Positions 6,759-8,509 of a stretch of 8,509 nt of DNA are shown here, in pieces. The notes under the pieces are model-generated. The model did not search any database. It worked only from the letters and a program-made list of their open reading frames with translations, and was not told where the DNA came from. The position numbers and the translations under genes were made by a program. The stretch comes from Actinomycetota bacterium (lineage in GTDB: Bacteria; Actinomycetota; Acidimicrobiia; Spongiisociales; ZC4RG35): contig JAHWLC010000036.1 in assembly GCA_019347585.1 (NCBI GenBank), forward strand, positions 1 to 8,509. The letters are read 5' to 3'. Position 1 is the first letter of the stretch. Every line of letters begins with the position of its first letter.

Positions 6759-8006
6759 TTACCTGAGGCTGGGCACGGTCACGTCGACCCACACCAGCCG
6801 GTGGTCGCTGCTCGGGAACGGGAAGATGCCGACCAGGTCGAACAGCGGGTCGGTGGTCGGTGGCCAGAACACGCGGGCATCCGCGATCTGCAAGGTCTTG
6901 CGGGGCAGCACGTAGTCCACCCGGAGGTTCCCCGGGGCGAAGTCGTTGAAGTCGGCGGTGTCATGGGCAGGATCACCCTCATGGCTGTCGTTGGCGCCAC
7001 CCTGCAACTCGGCCTGCTCCACCGCCCCCAGGCTCGACGGCGTCACCTTGGTGTTCACCAGCGGATGATCCAGGAGCTGCTGGATCGCCCCCGGGATGCT
7101 GTCGCCGTCGAACGGGTCGGAGTTCTGGTCCCCGGCGATGACGAACAGCTCGCCTGGTTTCAGCCCGCCGAACACCCCCTCGTCGTCGTAGATGTAACCG
7201 GACCGGCCTGGGGTGATGTAATCGGCCCAAAGTCGGATCTCGTCGAAGTTGCGGGTGCCGTTGCGGTCCTCGGGCCCGTCGAAAACGGGTGGTGTGGGAT
7301 GGCTCACCAGGAAATGCACCGTCTTGCGGCCGATGACTATCGGCACGTCCCAATGGCTCTTCGAGGAGAGCCTGAACACATCCAGCTCCTCCGGCGAGTA
7401 CCAGTCGGCCGGCTCGGGTGTGTTCGGGTCGTCGGGGAGAAGCGCCCCCGGCATGTCCTCCCACAGGAATTCCTGGAAGGTCCGGATCTCGTCGTACTCG
7501 ATCGGGTAGGTCGAATAGACCGCCATGCCGAACTGCCCGGGAAACCACCCGAAGCCGAAAGCGTCGTTGGCGTAGGTGAAGTTGAACGGCGCCGGGTTCG
7601 GGTCGATGTTCCCGTCGTTGTCCAGGTCGTGCCCGGAGTGGATCCCGGTGTTGGAGGGAGCGGCGAAGCGGTAGGGATACTCGATTCCGCTCACGTCGGG
7701 CGCCTGGGCCACCGCCAGGTAGTTCTCGGCGAAGCCGTCGAGTGCGATCCCGTCGGGGTCGAAGTCGAACTCGTTGATCAAGAGCACGTCGGGTCTGGTG
7801 CGTTGGACGATCTCTGCGATCACCTCTGCCTGGGTGTTCCCCGGGCCCGCCAGGTCGACCTGGAGCTGGCCGTCGAAGTTGCGGTTCAGCGATGCGTTGA
7901 AGGTGGCGAAGCGCACCGTCTCCTGGGTCTTCCCGCCCGCCACCGGTGCCAGGGCGGCCGACAACAGCGTCGCCGCGGCAAGAAGGACCCATCCCCTACG
8001 TCTCAT
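6759..8006 (-). CDS. Secreted endonuclease/exonuclease/phosphatase (EEP) family protein
   Basis: A 415-residue protein with ATG at 8006 and a clear ribosome site (GAGGAG, read on the minus strand). The N-terminus has basic RRR, a hydrophobic core (about 6-20) and small residues near 20-25, a good Sec signal peptide. EEP-fold catalytic motifs follow: FATFN (Asn37), INEFD (Glu79), GMAVYSTYPI (160-169), VSHPTPP (His236), AGDQNSDP (Asp293, Asn295), LRVDYVLP (361-368) and SSDHRLVW with Asp401-His402. This DNase I/phosphodiesterase fold uses a divalent metal to cut phosphate esters. An insert at about 127-135 reads DLDNDGNID, an exact DxDxDGxxD calcium-loop pattern. No transmembrane or cell-wall anchor is visible after the signal. 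Likely roles are extracellular nuclease or phosphatase/phytase-like phosphate release; the substrate is not determinable. The dehydrogenase genes downstream share its strand, but a functional link is not evident. Confidence 0.88.
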   Translation of the reverse strand: MRRRGWVLLAAATLLSAALAPVAGGKTQETVRFATFNASLNRNFDGQLQVDLAGPGNTQAEVIAEIVQRTRPDVLLINEFDFDPDGIALDGFAENYLAVAQAPDVSGIEYPYRFAAPSNTGIHSGHDLDNDGNIDPNPAPFNFTYANDAFGFGWFPGQFGMAVYSTYPIEYDEIRTFQEFLWEDMPGALLPDDPNTPEPADWYSPEELDVFRLSSKSHWDVPIVIGRKTVHFLVSHPTPPVFDGPEDRNGTRNFDEIRLWADYITPGRSGYIYDDEGVFGGLKPGELFVIAGDQNSDPFDGDSIPGAIQQLLDHPLVNTKVTPSSLGAVEQAELQGGANDSHEGDPAHDTADFNDFAPGNLRVDYVLPRKTLQIADARVFWPPTTDPLFDLVGIFPFPSSDHRLVWVDVTVPSLR

Positions 8007-8109
8007 GCAGACTCCTCGTGATCGAACTCGCCGGGACCCTACACACAGCGACGAGATCGCCGGTGCAGAAATTCATCTGGCGGTTGCGCGGCGCGGGCAA
8101 TTGGATCCT

Positions 8110-8196
8110 ATGCTGCTGCCGGCGCAGATCACCACCCCGGCGGGCACGCCGACGCACTGGTGGATCGCGTTGTTCAAAATCGCCCTGTTCAAGTAG
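8110..8196 (+). CDS. Candidate small ORF, 28 residues, with tandem Trp codons
   Basis: ATG 8110 opens a 28-codon frame ending TAG at 8194-8196. Twenty-seven of the 28 sense codons end in G or C, whereas the same frame just upstream of the ATG is mixed, so the coding-like bias begins at the start codon. A short GGA at 8103-8105 could serve as ribosome site. The peptide has a Pro/Thr-rich first half (ITTPAGTPTH) and an aromatic, cationic second half (WWIALFKIALFK) that could be a membrane-active helix. It is followed at 17 bases by a strong GC hairpin and then by a membrane-protein gene. It may be a small protein, a leader peptide, or the remnant end of an older gene. I do not recognise a family. 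Confidence 0.35.
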   Translation: MLLPAQITTPAGTPTHWWIALFKIALFK

Positions 8197-8213
8197 GGCA
8201 AGGAAGACTGGAT

Positions 8214-8240
8214 GGGAGGGGGCGGTCACCGCCTCCTCCC
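8214..8240 (+). terminator. GC-rich hairpin between small ORF and membrane-protein gene
   Basis: Arms 8214-8225 and 8229-8240 pair over 12 bp, with one G-T wobble at 8220/8234 and a TCA loop. The wobble is G-U in plus-strand RNA but a C-A mismatch in minus-strand RNA, so the fold is favoured in plus-strand transcripts. There is no T-run after it. It could end transcription of the small ORF, or act as an attenuator or leader structure for the gene starting near 8264. Confidence 0.5.
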
Positions 8241-8263
8241 TGATGGAAGCCGAGAGAAAGCAA

Positions 8264-8509
8264 ATGATTCTTACGCGACACCGATCACCAGCGAAGATGA
8301 GCCCGCGAGTCTGGCGGATCGTTCGTGATATCGCCGTGGCCACCCTGGTGTTCCAGGTGATCCACTTCATCGAGCACATAGCCCAACTCGGCTACTGGGC
8401 GATCTACCCGCGTGTGGCGCCATGGCTCACCCCATGGGCGGTGGCCGGTCGAGACCTGCTCATCCTGGACGGCACCCCGGGGAGTGGCAACGAGCTGCTC
8501 CATCTGGCG
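8264..8509 (+). CDS. Hypothetical membrane protein with HxxEH motif, 3'-truncated by window edge
   Basis: The frame is open from at least ATG 8243 to the window end, so the C-terminus is missing. ATG 8264 is chosen because purine-rich GAGAGAAAG lies just upstream; ATG 8297 (giving MSPRVWRIV) is a real alternative, since the 11 codons before it lack the GC-ending bias seen after it. ATG 8243 lies directly behind the hairpin and lacks a ribosome site. The 82 visible residues begin with a basic stretch, then a hydrophobic segment (about 22-36, IAVATLVFQVIHFIE) that is probably membrane-spanning. His34, Glu37 and His38 form HFIEH, and NELLH (76-80) supplies a further Glu and His. Such clustered residues could bind metal or heme in the membrane, but this is speculation. 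I do not recognise the family and assign no function. Antisense frames over this stretch are taken as shadows. Confidence 0.6.
   Translation, partial: MILTRHRSPAKMSPRVWRIVRDIAVATLVFQVIHFIEHIAQLGYWAIYPRVAPWLTPWAVAGRDLLILDGTPGSGNELLHLA

Noticed and set aside
6801..8021. Long plus-strand open frame (406 codons) opposite the EEP gene
   Set aside because: The minus-strand frame has a signal peptide, a ribosome site and all EEP catalytic motifs; the antisense frame has no recognisable motif and is a high-GC shadow.
8036..8041. Possible -10 element (TAGGGT on the minus strand) upstream of the EEP gene
   Set aside because: No convincing -35 hexamer at the expected spacing; a single weak hexamer is not enough to call a promoter.
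8182..8199. Small hairpin GCCCT/AGGGC around the end of the 28-codon ORF
   Set aside because: Only 5 bp with an 8-base loop, as expected by chance in high-GC DNA; the larger hairpin at 8214-8240 is the better candidate.

Overview
The window is high-GC bacterial DNA with dense, overlapping genes, several GTG starts and strongly GC-biased third codon positions. Gene content (an RsbRST partner-switching module, paired acyl-CoA dehydrogenases, a CPBP protease) points to an actinomycete-type organism, possibly an uncultured Actinomycetota lineage. This placement is inferred from style and content only; no rRNA or other marker gene is present.

Left half, plus strand (1-4332). The 3' part of a CPBP-family intramembrane protease gene enters from the left edge. 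After 32 bases comes a tightly packed five-gene stressosome cassette: rsbR (co-antagonist/scaffold with STAS domain), rsbS (STAS scaffold), rsbT (switch kinase), an rsbX-like PP2C phosphatase, and an rsbU-like phosphatase with an RsbT-binding N-domain, a GAF-like sensor region and a SpoIIE/PP2C catalytic domain. From rsbS onward each gene overlaps the next (11, 4 and 4 bases). By analogy with Bacillus subtilis, RsbR/RsbS complexes hold RsbT until stress. RsbT then phosphorylates them, is released, and activates the RsbU phosphatase, while the RsbX-like enzyme resets the complex. The usual output layer (RsbV, RsbW, sigma factor) is absent from the window.

Centre (4333-4419). A perfect 21-bp inverted repeat with a 6-base loop lies between the convergent transcription units and probably acts as a bidirectional terminator.

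Right half, minus strand (8006 down to 4420). A secreted endonuclease/exonuclease/phosphatase-fold protein is followed by two acyl-CoA dehydrogenase genes that overlap by 8 bases. The first keeps the catalytic Glu and the second lacks it, as in heterotetrameric alpha2-beta2 dehydrogenases of actinobacterial steroid/acyl side-chain oxidation.

Right edge (8007-8509). The stretch between the exonuclease-fold gene and the last gene holds a candidate 28-codon small ORF with tandem Trp codons, then a strong GC hairpin. A membrane-protein gene with an HxxEH motif then runs off the window on the plus strand. No tRNA, rRNA, CRISPR array, insertion sequence or prophage part was seen.
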